NCBI GenBank assembly: GCA_031292465.1
Contig: JARLHB010000275.1
Location: 1 to 6,048 of the forward strand
DNA: 6,048 nucleotides
Source of the DNA: Ignavibacteriaceae bacterium
GTDB taxonomy: Bacteria > Bacteroidota > Ignavibacteria > Ignavibacteriales > Ignavibacteriaceae
Direction of reading: 5' to 3'
Below are positions 1 through 6,002 of the stretch, in pieces. The translations under genes and the position numbers were made by a program. How positions within the stretch are numbered: position 1 is the first letter of the stretch; every line of letters starts with the position of its first letter. Under the pieces are notes generated by a model, which ran no database searches, had not been told where the DNA came from, and worked only from the letters and a program-made list of their open reading frames with translations.

Positions 1-684
1 ATAAGCAAGGATACTCATGAAATTGCAAGAACTTTAATTCATCTAGGCATTGTTGAAGAACAAATAAACAAACATGACTTACAACGAGATTTAATGGAAT
101 GCTTAGATCATTATTATGGGATACCTTTAAATAGATTAAATATATCTAAACTGATAAATGAGTTAATAGCATTAATCCGCACTAATAAAATTAATCTGCC
201 ACAAGATATTGTAATAATAGGACGTACACTTGCAATTTCCGAAGCAGTAGGTAGGTATATTTATCCTCAATTTAATATGTCCGAACTTTTAGTGCCTTTT
301 GTAAAAAAAGGTTTTTTTAATAAATCAAATCCTTTTATTAGATATCGTTCATTAATCCGAACGGTAGAAGATAGTTTTGATTTATTAAAAAGTTTACCGG
401 ATAATTTAAATAGTATTCTTTACAAAGTTCGTATGGACAAAATTAAAATTAATTTTCAACATAACGGTCTAGAAGAATTTTCCCGAGAAATTGATCGTTC
501 AAGCAACCGTCTTTCCTTTGCAATAATTATTGCAGCTCTAGTAATAGGTTCGTCTTTAATTATTCATCTTAGAAAAGGCCCCCTTCTTTGGAGCTATCCT
601 ATAATGGGTATTGCCGGCTTTAGCTTTGCTACTATTTTAGGTATTTGGTTGCTCATTGGTATTATACGGTCAGGAAAATTATAA
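1..684 (+). CDS. UbiB/ABC1 (AarF) family kinase-like protein, C-terminal part
   Basis: The frame is open from base 1 and ends with TAA at 684, leaving 227 residues. The family is usually about 540-560 residues, so the start and the kinase-like core (KxGQ, nucleotide and metal residues) lie upstream. Seen here are an alpha-helical region, the family-typical stretch around visible residues 66-92 (LPQD, then GRTLAISEAVGRYIYPQFN), and two closely spaced C-terminal membrane helices at about 172-190 and 200-222. Paired C-terminal helices after this LP...GR...E...P.F pattern are characteristic of UbiB proteins. Members are atypical kinase/ATPases at the inner membrane that support ubiquinone or other isoprenoid-lipid biosynthesis; in organisms without ubiquinone the role is unclear. 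The in-frame ATG at 94 is internal, not the start. The stop is 11 bases before the acyltransferase ATG, so the two are probably co-transcribed. The family call is firm; the specific function is not. Confidence 0.85.
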   Translation: MSKDTHEIARTLIHLGIVEEQINKHDLQRDLMECLDHYYGIPLNRLNISKLINELIALIRTNKINLPQDIVIIGRTLAISEAVGRYIYPQFNMSELLVPFVKKGFFNKSNPFIRYRSLIRTVEDSFDLLKSLPDNLNSILYKVRMDKIKINFQHNGLEEFSREIDRSSNRLSFAIIIAALVIGSSLIIHLRKGPLLWSYPIMGIAGFSFATILGIWLLIGIIRSGKL

Positions 685-695
685 TATGTAATAAA

Positions 696-1292
696 ATGGT
701 TTACTACTTAACAATATTTGTTTTAAAAACTTTTTTTTTCATTTTGTTTGATATTAAGGTGAAAGGAAAAGAAAATATACCGGCTGAAGGGCCGGCTATC
801 TTAGCTTCAAACCATATCAGTTTATTAGATGCACCTTTAATTGCAGTAACTATAAATAGAAGACTTTCTGCATACGCAAAGGAAAGTGTTTTTAACAACA
901 AAATAAAACGCTGGTACCTAAAATGTGTGGGCGGTATTATAGTTCAAACTGAAAAGATGAACAGAGAATTAATAACTGGGACAAAACGCATTTTTGAAAG
1001 CGGAAGATTACTAATAATTTTTCCGGAAGGAAGGATTTATCACAACGGAGATCCGAGCGAATTTAATAACGGTTTCATGAGAATTGCTTTTCAATTTAAT
1101 GTGCCGGTAATTCCGGTTAAAATTAAAGGAACCGAAAAATTACTCGGGAACGGTCAAAGATTTCCTAAACCGGGGAAACTAGAAATTGTTTTTGGAGAGC
1201 CTGTAAAATTAGATTTAAATAACAGAAGATTAACTAAAGATGAAATCCAACAAGCGGCTGAAAAAATTAAACATATTATTCAGAAAATATAA
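696..1292 (+). CDS. plsC: 1-acyl-sn-glycerol-3-phosphate acyltransferase (PlsC family)
   Basis: The protein is 198 residues long. It should transfer an acyl chain to lysophosphatidic acid to give phosphatidic acid at the inner membrane, or do a related lysolipid acylation. The catalytic NHx4D motif is NHISLLD with His40 and Asp45. The glycerol-phosphate-binding motif appears as FPEGR at 109-113, and the late motif VPVIPV at 136-141. A hydrophobic N-terminal segment (about 3-19) suits membrane association. The frame can be opened at a TTG at 645, but that would overlap the upstream gene by 40 bases and add 17 residues unlike the family. Starting at ATG 696 gives the usual MVYYL...KVKGKENIP N-terminus. 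The ribosome site is poor: AGGA at 672-675 lies about 20 bases away, so translation may be coupled to the upstream gene. A run of nine T at 731-739 lies in the N-terminal Phe codons. The acyltransferase call is strong; the exact acceptor is less certain, since the family is broad. Confidence 0.9.
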   Translation: MVYYLTIFVLKTFFFILFDIKVKGKENIPAEGPAILASNHISLLDAPLIAVTINRRLSAYAKESVFNNKIKRWYLKCVGGIIVQTEKMNRELITGTKRIFESGRLLIIFPEGRIYHNGDPSEFNNGFMRIAFQFNVPVIPVKIKGTEKLLGNGQRFPKPGKLEIVFGEPVKLDLNNRRLTKDEIQQAAEKIKHIIQKI

Positions 1293-1310
1293 ATAAAAAG
1301 GAAGCTTAAA

Positions 1311-2243
1311 ATGATAAAGGATGTCGAGCATAAAAATAAACAGCCTAAAATAGGATTGGCACTCGGCAGCGGTGCTGCACGCGGGCTAACCCATATTGGT
1401 GTTCTAAAGGCAATTGAAGAAAAGGGTATACAAATAGATTATATCTCAGGCAGCAGTATAGGTGCTCTAATAGGTGGAGCCTATGCAATTGGAACGCCTG
1501 CTGAGGAAATCGAAAAAATTGCTTTACAAACTAATTGGAAACTTATGGCAAAAATATTTTCGCCCACTCTTTCTTTATCCTCTCTTGTGAATACAAATTA
1601 TTTATCAGAATTTTTAAGTACGCTGTTTGGAAATAAAACCTTTGCTGATCTTAAAATTCCTTTCTCGGCGGTAGCTACTGATATTAAAACCGGCAAAATG
1701 TTAGTGCTTGAAAAAGGTGATCTCCTTACAGCTATAAGGGCTAGTATTTCGGTTCCAATACTTTTTTCACCGGTAACCATAGGCAAGTACAAGCTTGTTG
1801 ATGGTGGATTGATAAATCCTACACCAGTTGATATTGTAAAGAAAATGCAAATGGATAAAGTAATTGCTGTAAATCTGAGGAGATTCAGTACTTACGGAAT
1901 CGGTAAAGATAATGACAAGCAAATTACCAAGATAAATAATAATGTTAAAGACTTATCATTAAATGAAAAGGTACAATACTTTATTAAGCATCCGCTAAAT
2001 TATTTGAATAATAACTCAAAAGAAAAAACTCCAGATCCAAAATTATGGAGCGTTTTATACCAAATGTTCATCATTGTTCAAGTTCAGATAAGCGATTTAA
2101 CAATGCAAGTAGCAAAACCGGATATTCTTATTGAGCCGGATACAGGTGAATTCAAAGTATTTGAATTCAGCAAAGCGAAAGAATTAATTGAAATTGGTTA
2201 TGTAACTGCTAATAGACAATTAAAAAATTGTGATCTGGTATAA
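1311..2243 (+). CDS. Patatin-like phospholipase, RssA-type
   Basis: This 310-residue protein is a predicted serine lipid acyl hydrolase with a Ser-Asp dyad. A glycine-rich oxyanion segment lies at 15-25 (GLALGSGAARG). The nucleophile elbow G47-S48-S49-I50-G51 gives Ser49 as the catalytic serine, and the DGG motif at 164-166 supplies the Asp. The order and spacing fit the RssA/YlbK bacterial patatins. There is no obvious signal peptide, so it probably acts from the cytoplasm on the inner membrane. About 120 residues follow the catalytic core; the segment near 193-235 is Asn/Lys-rich and looks like a variable insertion. The ATG has a good ribosome site, AAGGAAG at 1298-1304, 6 bases upstream, and the gene begins 18 bases after plsC stops. 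A phospholipase beside a lysolipid acyltransferase suggests deacylation/reacylation of phospholipids, which is an inference. The substrate cannot be read from the sequence. Confidence 0.9.
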   Translation: MIKDVEHKNKQPKIGLALGSGAARGLTHIGVLKAIEEKGIQIDYISGSSIGALIGGAYAIGTPAEEIEKIALQTNWKLMAKIFSPTLSLSSLVNTNYLSEFLSTLFGNKTFADLKIPFSAVATDIKTGKMLVLEKGDLLTAIRASISVPILFSPVTIGKYKLVDGGLINPTPVDIVKKMQMDKVIAVNLRRFSTYGIGKDNDKQITKINNNVKDLSLNEKVQYFIKHPLNYLNNNSKEKTPDPKLWSVLYQMFIIVQVQISDLTMQVAKPDILIEPDTGEFKVFEFSKAKELIEIGYVTANRQLKNCDLV

Positions 2244-2343
2244 TTAACATTGGTTCAATATGGTTTGATTAAAGTATCCACCTTCTAAGAAGATGGATTT
2301 CTGAGTTACATTAAAATATAGTATATACAATAGAGTAGTTAAA
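2244..2343 (+). other. Intergenic gap between the two gene blocks
   Basis: This 100-base gap is the largest break in the left half and probably separates two transcription units. It holds an imperfect hairpin at 2276-2298. Downstream is an AT-rich run with -10-like words (TATACA 2324-2329, TACAAT 2326-2331), but I find no convincing -35 at the right distance. A promoter for the next gene is likely here by position, yet it cannot be defined from the sequence alone. Confidence 0.35.
2276..2298 (+). terminator. Weak hairpin, possible terminator after the rssA-like gene
   Basis: ATCCACCTTC (2276-2285) pairs with GAAGATGGAT (2289-2298) around a TAA loop, with one C/A mismatch. The stem is followed by only a short T stretch (TTT, then C), so it is not a classic intrinsic terminator. 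Its place 33 bases after a stop codon, before the next gene, is the main argument for a termination or RNA-stabilising role. Confidence 0.35.
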
Positions 2344-3084
2344 TTGGACAATCTCAATAAAATTACATTAACCGCACTCAATATTAAGAGAATATTTATT
2401 GTTGGGCTTATTTATATAATGCACACAGCATTATATAATTATGTAAGCACACATCATGTTAATGATAATTTTAATTTACTCACTGATTTAGATAAACTTT
2501 TCCCTTTTGTGCCAGAAATGGTGTATCTCTATGTGTCCTTTTATTTTGTAATTATTATTTCTGTATTCTTTTTAAGAACGGAAGAATCATTTGATAGAAT
2601 AATTGCATCAATTATTGGGGCATTATTATTTACCTATCCATTATTTTATTTTTTCCCAGCTAATTATCCGGTTCCTTCATTTGAAGCTAATACTTTTACT
2701 ACAAGATTTTTAAAGTGGTGTTTTGCCTCCGACGTTCCTAATAACACTTTCCCCAGCTTACACGTCAGTTTATCTTTTACCATGGCTTTTGGAATCAAAC
2801 ATTACAGAAAGAAACTTGGCATGCTTTATTTAATATGGGCAAGCGGGATTGCGCTTTCGACACTCATGATACGCAAACATTTTCTTATTGATTCTTTCAG
2901 CGGAATTGTGATGGCAACTTTTAGCTATAATCTTTTTGTATCCGGAAAACTCACTAAACCATTGTTCGATACTTTTGGAAAAATAAAACATTATTCAGCG
3001 TATTTGGTTGAAAATAAATTAACCGCCAAACGAGTTAGCCGTAATCTCGTTTATTTATTCGTTACAATTCTAAGAATGAAATAG
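2344..3084 (+). CDS. PAP2-superfamily membrane protein (PAP2_3/AUR1-like)
   Basis: The 246-residue polytopic protein has about six membrane helices (roughly 15-33, 58-77, 86-105, 139-150, 158-175, 182-199). The phosphatase signature motifs are FPSLH at 136-140 (His140) and RKHFLID at 177-183 (His179, Asp183), the HxxxD active-site pair. The aromatic segment YPLFYFFPANYPVP just before the first motif resembles the PAP2_3 branch, which includes inositol-phosphorylceramide synthase-like enzymes, more than the classical KxxxxxxRP branch. Expected activity is phosphate removal or head-group transfer on a lipid phosphate in the membrane. The start is a TTG at 2344. No ATG lies between the upstream in-frame TGA (2302) and Met26, and starting at Met26 would cut into the first helix. 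The ribosome site is weak (GAG at 2333-2335). The stop overlaps AGGAG of the next short frame. Superfamily is confident; the substrate is unknown. Confidence 0.8.
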   Translation: MDNLNKITLTALNIKRIFIVGLIYIMHTALYNYVSTHHVNDNFNLLTDLDKLFPFVPEMVYLYVSFYFVIIISVFFLRTEESFDRIIASIIGALLFTYPLFYFFPANYPVPSFEANTFTTRFLKWCFASDVPNNTFPSLHVSLSFTMAFGIKHYRKKLGMLYLIWASGIALSTLMIRKHFLIDSFSGIVMATFSYNLFVSGKLTKPLFDTFGKIKHYSAYLVENKLTAKRVSRNLVYLFVTILRMK

Positions 3085-3097
3085 GAGAAGAAAAATT

Positions 3098-3234
3098 ATG
3101 TTAAGAAAATATTGTCACCCGTCTAGTTTACTAGCGGCTATTCTTCTTTATACTATCACGGCTTTTACACAAACTGAAATGCAGTAGCTTTCAGAACAAC
3201 AGATTCTAAAGAAATTTTAAGGATTGATAATTAG
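3098..3234 (+). pseudogene. Broken small secreted-protein remnant
   Basis: A strong AGGAG (3083-3087) precedes ATG 3098. The 29-codon frame to TAG (3185-3187) encodes a signal-peptide-like sequence: a short basic start (MLRKYC), a hydrophobic core (LLAAILLYTITAF), then TQTE. One frame over, from 3178 to the TAG at 3232-3234, the sequence reads NAVAFRTTDSKEILRIDN. Sharing base 3178 joins the two, as if one base were missing in the GAAAT stretch. The second piece recalls segments of long secreted repeat proteins, where xxLRID often precedes further repeats; this is from memory and not verified. It could be a remnant of a larger secreted protein, a frameshift or sequence error in a 46-residue peptide, or a 29-residue leader peptide. 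The second TAG touches the FabH start codon. Confidence 0.45.
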
Positions 3235-4221
3235 ATGGAAAATTCAAATTCGTACATATCTGGAATTGGCTCTTATCTTCCTTCTCAAATGTTAACAAAC
3301 AAAGATTTAGAGAAAATGGTTGATACTACAGATGAATGGATCGTTAGTAGAACGGGTATAAAAAAGCGTTATATATCGGCCAAAGAAGAAGCTACATCAG
3401 ATTTAGCAACAAAAGCTTCTTTATCGGCCATAGAAGATGCAGGAATCAGCCCTAACGAAATAAATATGATCATTGTAGCAACATTTACACCGGATATGAT
3501 GCTGCCTTCTACTGCAACCAGAGTACAGAAAAATATTGGAGCAAATAATGCATCAGCATTTGATATTTCTGCGGCATGTTCAGGATTTATATACGGGTTA
3601 TCTATTGCACATCAATTCATAATAAACGGTACAATGAAGAATGTCTTAGTTATAGGTGCAGAGACAATTACAAAATACGTCGATTGGAGTGATAGGAACA
3701 CAAGCGTTCTCTTTGGCGATGGAGCAGGTGCTGTTGTGGTATCACAAAATAGTAATGGCGCTAAGATTCTTGGCTTTAATTTGGGTGCGAATGGTAATCC
3801 GCCAAGAGAATGGCTGATGCTCGCTGGAGGCGGATCAGTTAACAGAGATGAAAACATTTTGAAAGGGAAAAAGAATTTTATAACAATGAATGGTAAAGAA
3901 ATATTCAAGTTTGGTGTTAATATTTTGCCGGCAACTATTACGACAGTCGTAAAAAAATACGGATTAACAAACGAGGATATTGACCTTGTAATTCCGCATC
4001 AAGCTAACAGAAGAATAATAGAGGCGGCTGCAGTAATATTAAACATACCAATTCAAAAATTTTATATAAATATTGATCGTTATGCAAATACTTCAGCCGC
4101 TTCAATTCCTATAGCTATGTTTGATGCGCGAAAAGAAAATATACTAAATAAGGGAGACATTATTGTCTTGGCTGGATTTGGTGCCGGACTAACTTGGGGG
4201 AGTATGTTAATAAAATACTAG
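3235..4221 (+). CDS. fabH: Beta-ketoacyl-ACP synthase III (FabH)
   Basis: This is a complete 328-residue thiolase-fold enzyme. FabH condenses an acyl-CoA primer with malonyl-ACP to start fatty acid chains in the cytoplasm. The catalytic triad is visible: Cys115 in DISAACSGF, His255 in IPHQANRR, and Asn285 in YANTSAAS. Other family marks are DEWIVSRTGIKKR at 33-45, GDGAGAVV at 161-168, and the C-terminal GFGAGLTWGS at 314-323. Length matches the family (about 310-330). ATG 3235 is preceded by AAGGA at 3219-3223, 11 bases away. No other fab or acpP gene is visible nearby, so this may be an extra copy serving a special lipid rather than the housekeeping enzyme; that is inference. Related KAS III-fold enzymes make other ketones or quinolones, but the canonical triad and HQANRR favour a true FabH. 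Confidence 0.93.
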   Translation: MENSNSYISGIGSYLPSQMLTNKDLEKMVDTTDEWIVSRTGIKKRYISAKEEATSDLATKASLSAIEDAGISPNEINMIIVATFTPDMMLPSTATRVQKNIGANNASAFDISAACSGFIYGLSIAHQFIINGTMKNVLVIGAETITKYVDWSDRNTSVLFGDGAGAVVVSQNSNGAKILGFNLGANGNPPREWLMLAGGGSVNRDENILKGKKNFITMNGKEIFKFGVNILPATITTVVKKYGLTNEDIDLVIPHQANRRIIEAAAVILNIPIQKFYINIDRYANTSAASIPIAMFDARKENILNKGDIIVLAGFGAGLTWGSMLIKY

Positions 4222-4258
4222 GTGAGAACATTTTTCAACTGCAAAATAAGTTAAGATT

Positions 4259-4939
4259 ATGATTTTACTAAAATCATCAGTAAAGAAATTCATTTTGATT
4301 GCTGTTTTCAGTATAGCGATGGCTTACCTTGAAGCTGCTGTAGTTGTTTATTTGAGAATGATTTTTTATCCGGAAGGTTTTCAATTCTCTTTAAAGATAA
4401 TGCCAATAAGTACATTCCTTATTGAATATGGCAGGGAATTTTCAACTATAGTAATGCTTGTTGTAATAGGTTATTTATCCGGGAAAACCCGCATAGAAAG
4501 ATTTTTCTATTTCATTTTTTGTTTTGGTATTTGGGATATTTTCTATTACGTATGGCTTAAAATATTTTTGAATTGGCCCGCTTCTATATTTCAAAATGAT
4601 ATTCTTTTCCTAATCCCTATTCCTTGGGTTGGACCGATTCTTGCACCAATTATCGTTTCGTTTACTATGATTATCGCTTCGGTGTTAAGTATATATCTTC
4701 AAAACAAAGGTTATACTCTAAAAGTTGAAAACGAACATCTGATATTAACAATTCTTGGCTGCATTATCATTCTTATTTCATTTTTATGGAATGCTTACAC
4801 AATAAATCTTCTTGAAGAATCAAATCCCGGTTTTCAATGGAAAATATTCTTCTTAGGTGAAGTTATGCTAATTACTGGACTAATTCTCTTTCTTAAAAAT
4901 AACAGCCCAAAAACTATGATATTTTTAATAAAACAATAG
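4259..4939 (+). CDS. Conserved-looking six-helix membrane protein of unknown function
   Basis: The 226-residue protein has about six hydrophobic segments (roughly 9-33, 61-74, 82-104, 115-147, 161-180, 195-213). I cannot assign a function. Polar and aromatic residues sit in or beside the helices in a pattern that looks constrained: Glu25 with YLR at 31-33, E56/R59/E60, WDIFYYVWLK at 92-101, NWPAS at 105-109, Asp114, and IPIPWVGPILAP at 119-130. I recall similar uncharacterised membrane proteins sharing the WDxxYYxWLK and PWVGPxLAP patterns in diverse bacteria, but I cannot verify this here. ATG 4259 is the only ATG between the upstream in-frame TAA (4247-4249) and Met21, though no clear ribosome site precedes it. 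It lies 37 bases after fabH and 7 bases before the glycosyltransferase, so it is probably co-expressed with them. A role in lipid handling or as a membrane partner of the glycosyltransferase is a guess from context. Confidence 0.8.
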   Translation: MILLKSSVKKFILIAVFSIAMAYLEAAVVVYLRMIFYPEGFQFSLKIMPISTFLIEYGREFSTIVMLVVIGYLSGKTRIERFFYFIFCFGIWDIFYYVWLKIFLNWPASIFQNDILFLIPIPWVGPILAPIIVSFTMIIASVLSIYLQNKGYTLKVENEHLILTILGCIIILISFLWNAYTINLLEESNPGFQWKIFFLGEVMLITGLILFLKNNSPKTMIFLIKQ

Positions 4940-4946
4940 GGAACTT

Positions 4947-5642
4947 ATGGAACACAATAATAATAATGCTACTGCAATCATGTGCGCTTATAATGAGAAA
5001 CAAACTATTGGAGGCATTTTAGAAACATTACTAAAATGCATTGAGTTAGATAAAATTATAGTTGTAAATGACGGTTCAACTGATGGTACCTCAATAGTTT
5101 TAGAAAAGTTCATAGGACTTACTAAGTTGAGAATCATTGAACTACCCGAAAATAAAGGAAAAGGATTTGCAATGGCTGAAGGCATTGCGAATGCGCAAAA
5201 TAATTTGCTTGTTTTTGTGGATGCTGATTTAACGAATTTTAAGGTTGAATATATCCAACAGCTTATACAACCCTTGTTAGAGGGAAAAGCAAATATGGTC
5301 ATCGGACAACCGACAGAAAATGTTATAGACTATCATTTGAATCCATTCATACCTTTAGCGGGTGAACGTGCGCTATTCCGTAAAGACGTTTACTCTTTGA
5401 TAGAACAAATACGAGAAACACGTTTTGGGGTAGAAACACTAATTAATCTTCACTACAAAGCAAACAATATGAAAACACTTTACGTAAGTCTTTGGGGTCT
5501 TACTCATCCTACTAAAATGCACAAGTACCCGTTTACAACATCCGTTCGTGAATACTTTCTAGCTGCAAAACAAATAACAAAAACAATGGCTGTGAATTAT
5601 ATGCTTGTTGTTTTAACAATCCGTAATATCTTCTTAAGATAG
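4947..5642 (+). CDS. Glycosyltransferase family 2 protein
   Basis: This is a 231-residue GT-A fold enzyme of the dolichyl-phosphate sugar synthase-like kind, using a nucleotide sugar at the cytoplasmic membrane face. The nucleotide-binding region begins AIMCAYNE (10-17) and contains NDGSTDG at 41-47. ENKGKG follows at 68-73, then the metal-binding DAD at 92-94. The acceptor-side GER lies at 139-141, and RFGVETLIN at 159-167 has a candidate catalytic Glu163. WGLTHPTKMHKY at 183-194 resembles the conserved late segment of this subgroup. There is no C-terminal membrane domain like that of many polyprenyl-phosphate glycosyltransferases; only a short hydrophobic stretch (218-230) could touch the membrane. 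ATG 4947 comes 7 bases after the upstream stop. AGGGAA (4938-4943) overlaps that stop and sits only 3 bases from the ATG, suggesting translational coupling. Donor and acceptor are unknown; a lipid acceptor fits the neighbours. Confidence 0.88.
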   Translation: MEHNNNNATAIMCAYNEKQTIGGILETLLKCIELDKIIVVNDGSTDGTSIVLEKFIGLTKLRIIELPENKGKGFAMAEGIANAQNNLLVFVDADLTNFKVEYIQQLIQPLLEGKANMVIGQPTENVIDYHLNPFIPLAGERALFRKDVYSLIEQIRETRFGVETLINLHYKANNMKTLYVSLWGLTHPTKMHKYPFTTSVREYFLAAKQITKTMAVNYMLVVLTIRNIFLR

Positions 5643-5930
5643 TCCGAACGAATAAACACAAGCCAAAATTAGTGGAGTGTCCTTATCCAAAACTCCGTGC
5701 TTAAATAAATATTTCACAAGTAATCAATGACCTTATCTAGTGTAGTGCCCCTAACGCATCTTTACCTTTAATCCATTTCGAAATAATTGTATCTGCATCT
5801 TTGGTTCTCCTCAGGTGCCACTACCTTCCCCATCAAAATATTGACAATAAAATCTTATATTATGAGCATCATCGGCTGTATACCATACAGCCCATTTGCC
5901 ATTGAGTATACCTTTATTAAGACTGGTCAT
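5634..5930 (-). pseudogene. Minus-strand gene remnant with three frameshifts
   Basis: This stretch has no intact gene, but the minus strand gives four consecutive protein-like frames. The first is 5930 to 5811 (39 codons from ATG, including LNGKWAVWYTADDAHN and YFDGEGSGT, ending at TGA). Next is 5814 to 5737 (RTKDADTIISKWIKGKDALG). Then comes 5749 to 5714 (GTTLDKVIDYL). The last is 5717 to 5634 (VKYLFKHGVLDKDTPLILAC, then VYSFGLS and TAA). Each junction reuses exactly one base, so three single-base losses would explain the breaks and restore about 100 residues. I do not recognise the protein. The 3' end overlaps the glycosyltransferase end by 9 bases on the opposite strand. The upstream end touches the IS left end, so the true N-terminus may have been removed by the insertion. 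Alternatives are chance open frames in non-coding DNA, or assembly errors in an intact gene. Confidence 0.42.
5874..5892. repeat. Perfect 8-bp inverted repeat with 3-base loop
   Basis: GGCTGTAT (5874-5881), ACC, then ATACAGCC (5885-5892) form a perfect stem. No T-run follows on either strand, so it does not look like an intrinsic terminator. It falls inside the first frame of the minus-strand remnant (the WAVWYTA codons) and may simply reflect coding sequence. It lies about 40 bases from the IS end. Confidence 0.5.
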
Positions 5931-5946
5931 TGAATTGTACCCCATA

Positions 5947-5975
5947 TTGTAGACAAATAGAAAAGCAACTATATT
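5947..5975 (+). promoter_or_regulatory. Candidate sigma70-type promoter of the IS transposase
   Basis: TTGTAG (5947-5952) and TATATT (5970-5975) are separated by 17 bases, matching the consensus at 4 of 6 and 5 of 6 positions. The -35 overlaps the IS terminal repeat, as is common for IS transposase promoters. In an AT-rich genome such matches arise by chance, and a Bacteroidota host would use a different consensus. Confidence 0.35.
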
Positions 5976-6002
5976 AATATAAAAAATATAGGAGCAATAA
6001 TT

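Noticed and set aside
645..695. TTG start extending the PlsC-type acyltransferase by 17 residues
   Set aside because: It overlaps the UbiB gene by 40 bases and adds residues unlike the family; the ATG at 696 gives a normal PlsC N-terminus.
780..795. CCGGC...GCCGG inverted repeat
   Set aside because: It is only five pairs, built from palindromic GCCGGC words inside plsC codons, and has no regulatory context.
704..901. Minus-strand open frame of 65 codons
   Set aside because: It lies wholly opposite the acyltransferase motifs and shows no recognisable protein features.
1598..1792. Minus-strand open frame of 64 codons
   Set aside because: It is antisense to the patatin catalytic domain and looks like a shadow of that gene.
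3612..3908. Minus-strand open frame of 98 codons
   Set aside because: It is antisense to the middle of fabH, whose motifs are unmistakable; the composition is typical of a shadow frame.
4988..5302. Minus-strand open frame of 104 codons
   Set aside because: It is antisense to the glycosyltransferase nucleotide-binding and DAD region.
5671..5696. Possible terminator after the glycosyltransferase (GTGGAGT with ACTCCGT)
   Set aside because: The stem needs two wobble pairs, has a loop of about 12 bases and lacks a T-run; it is too weak to call.
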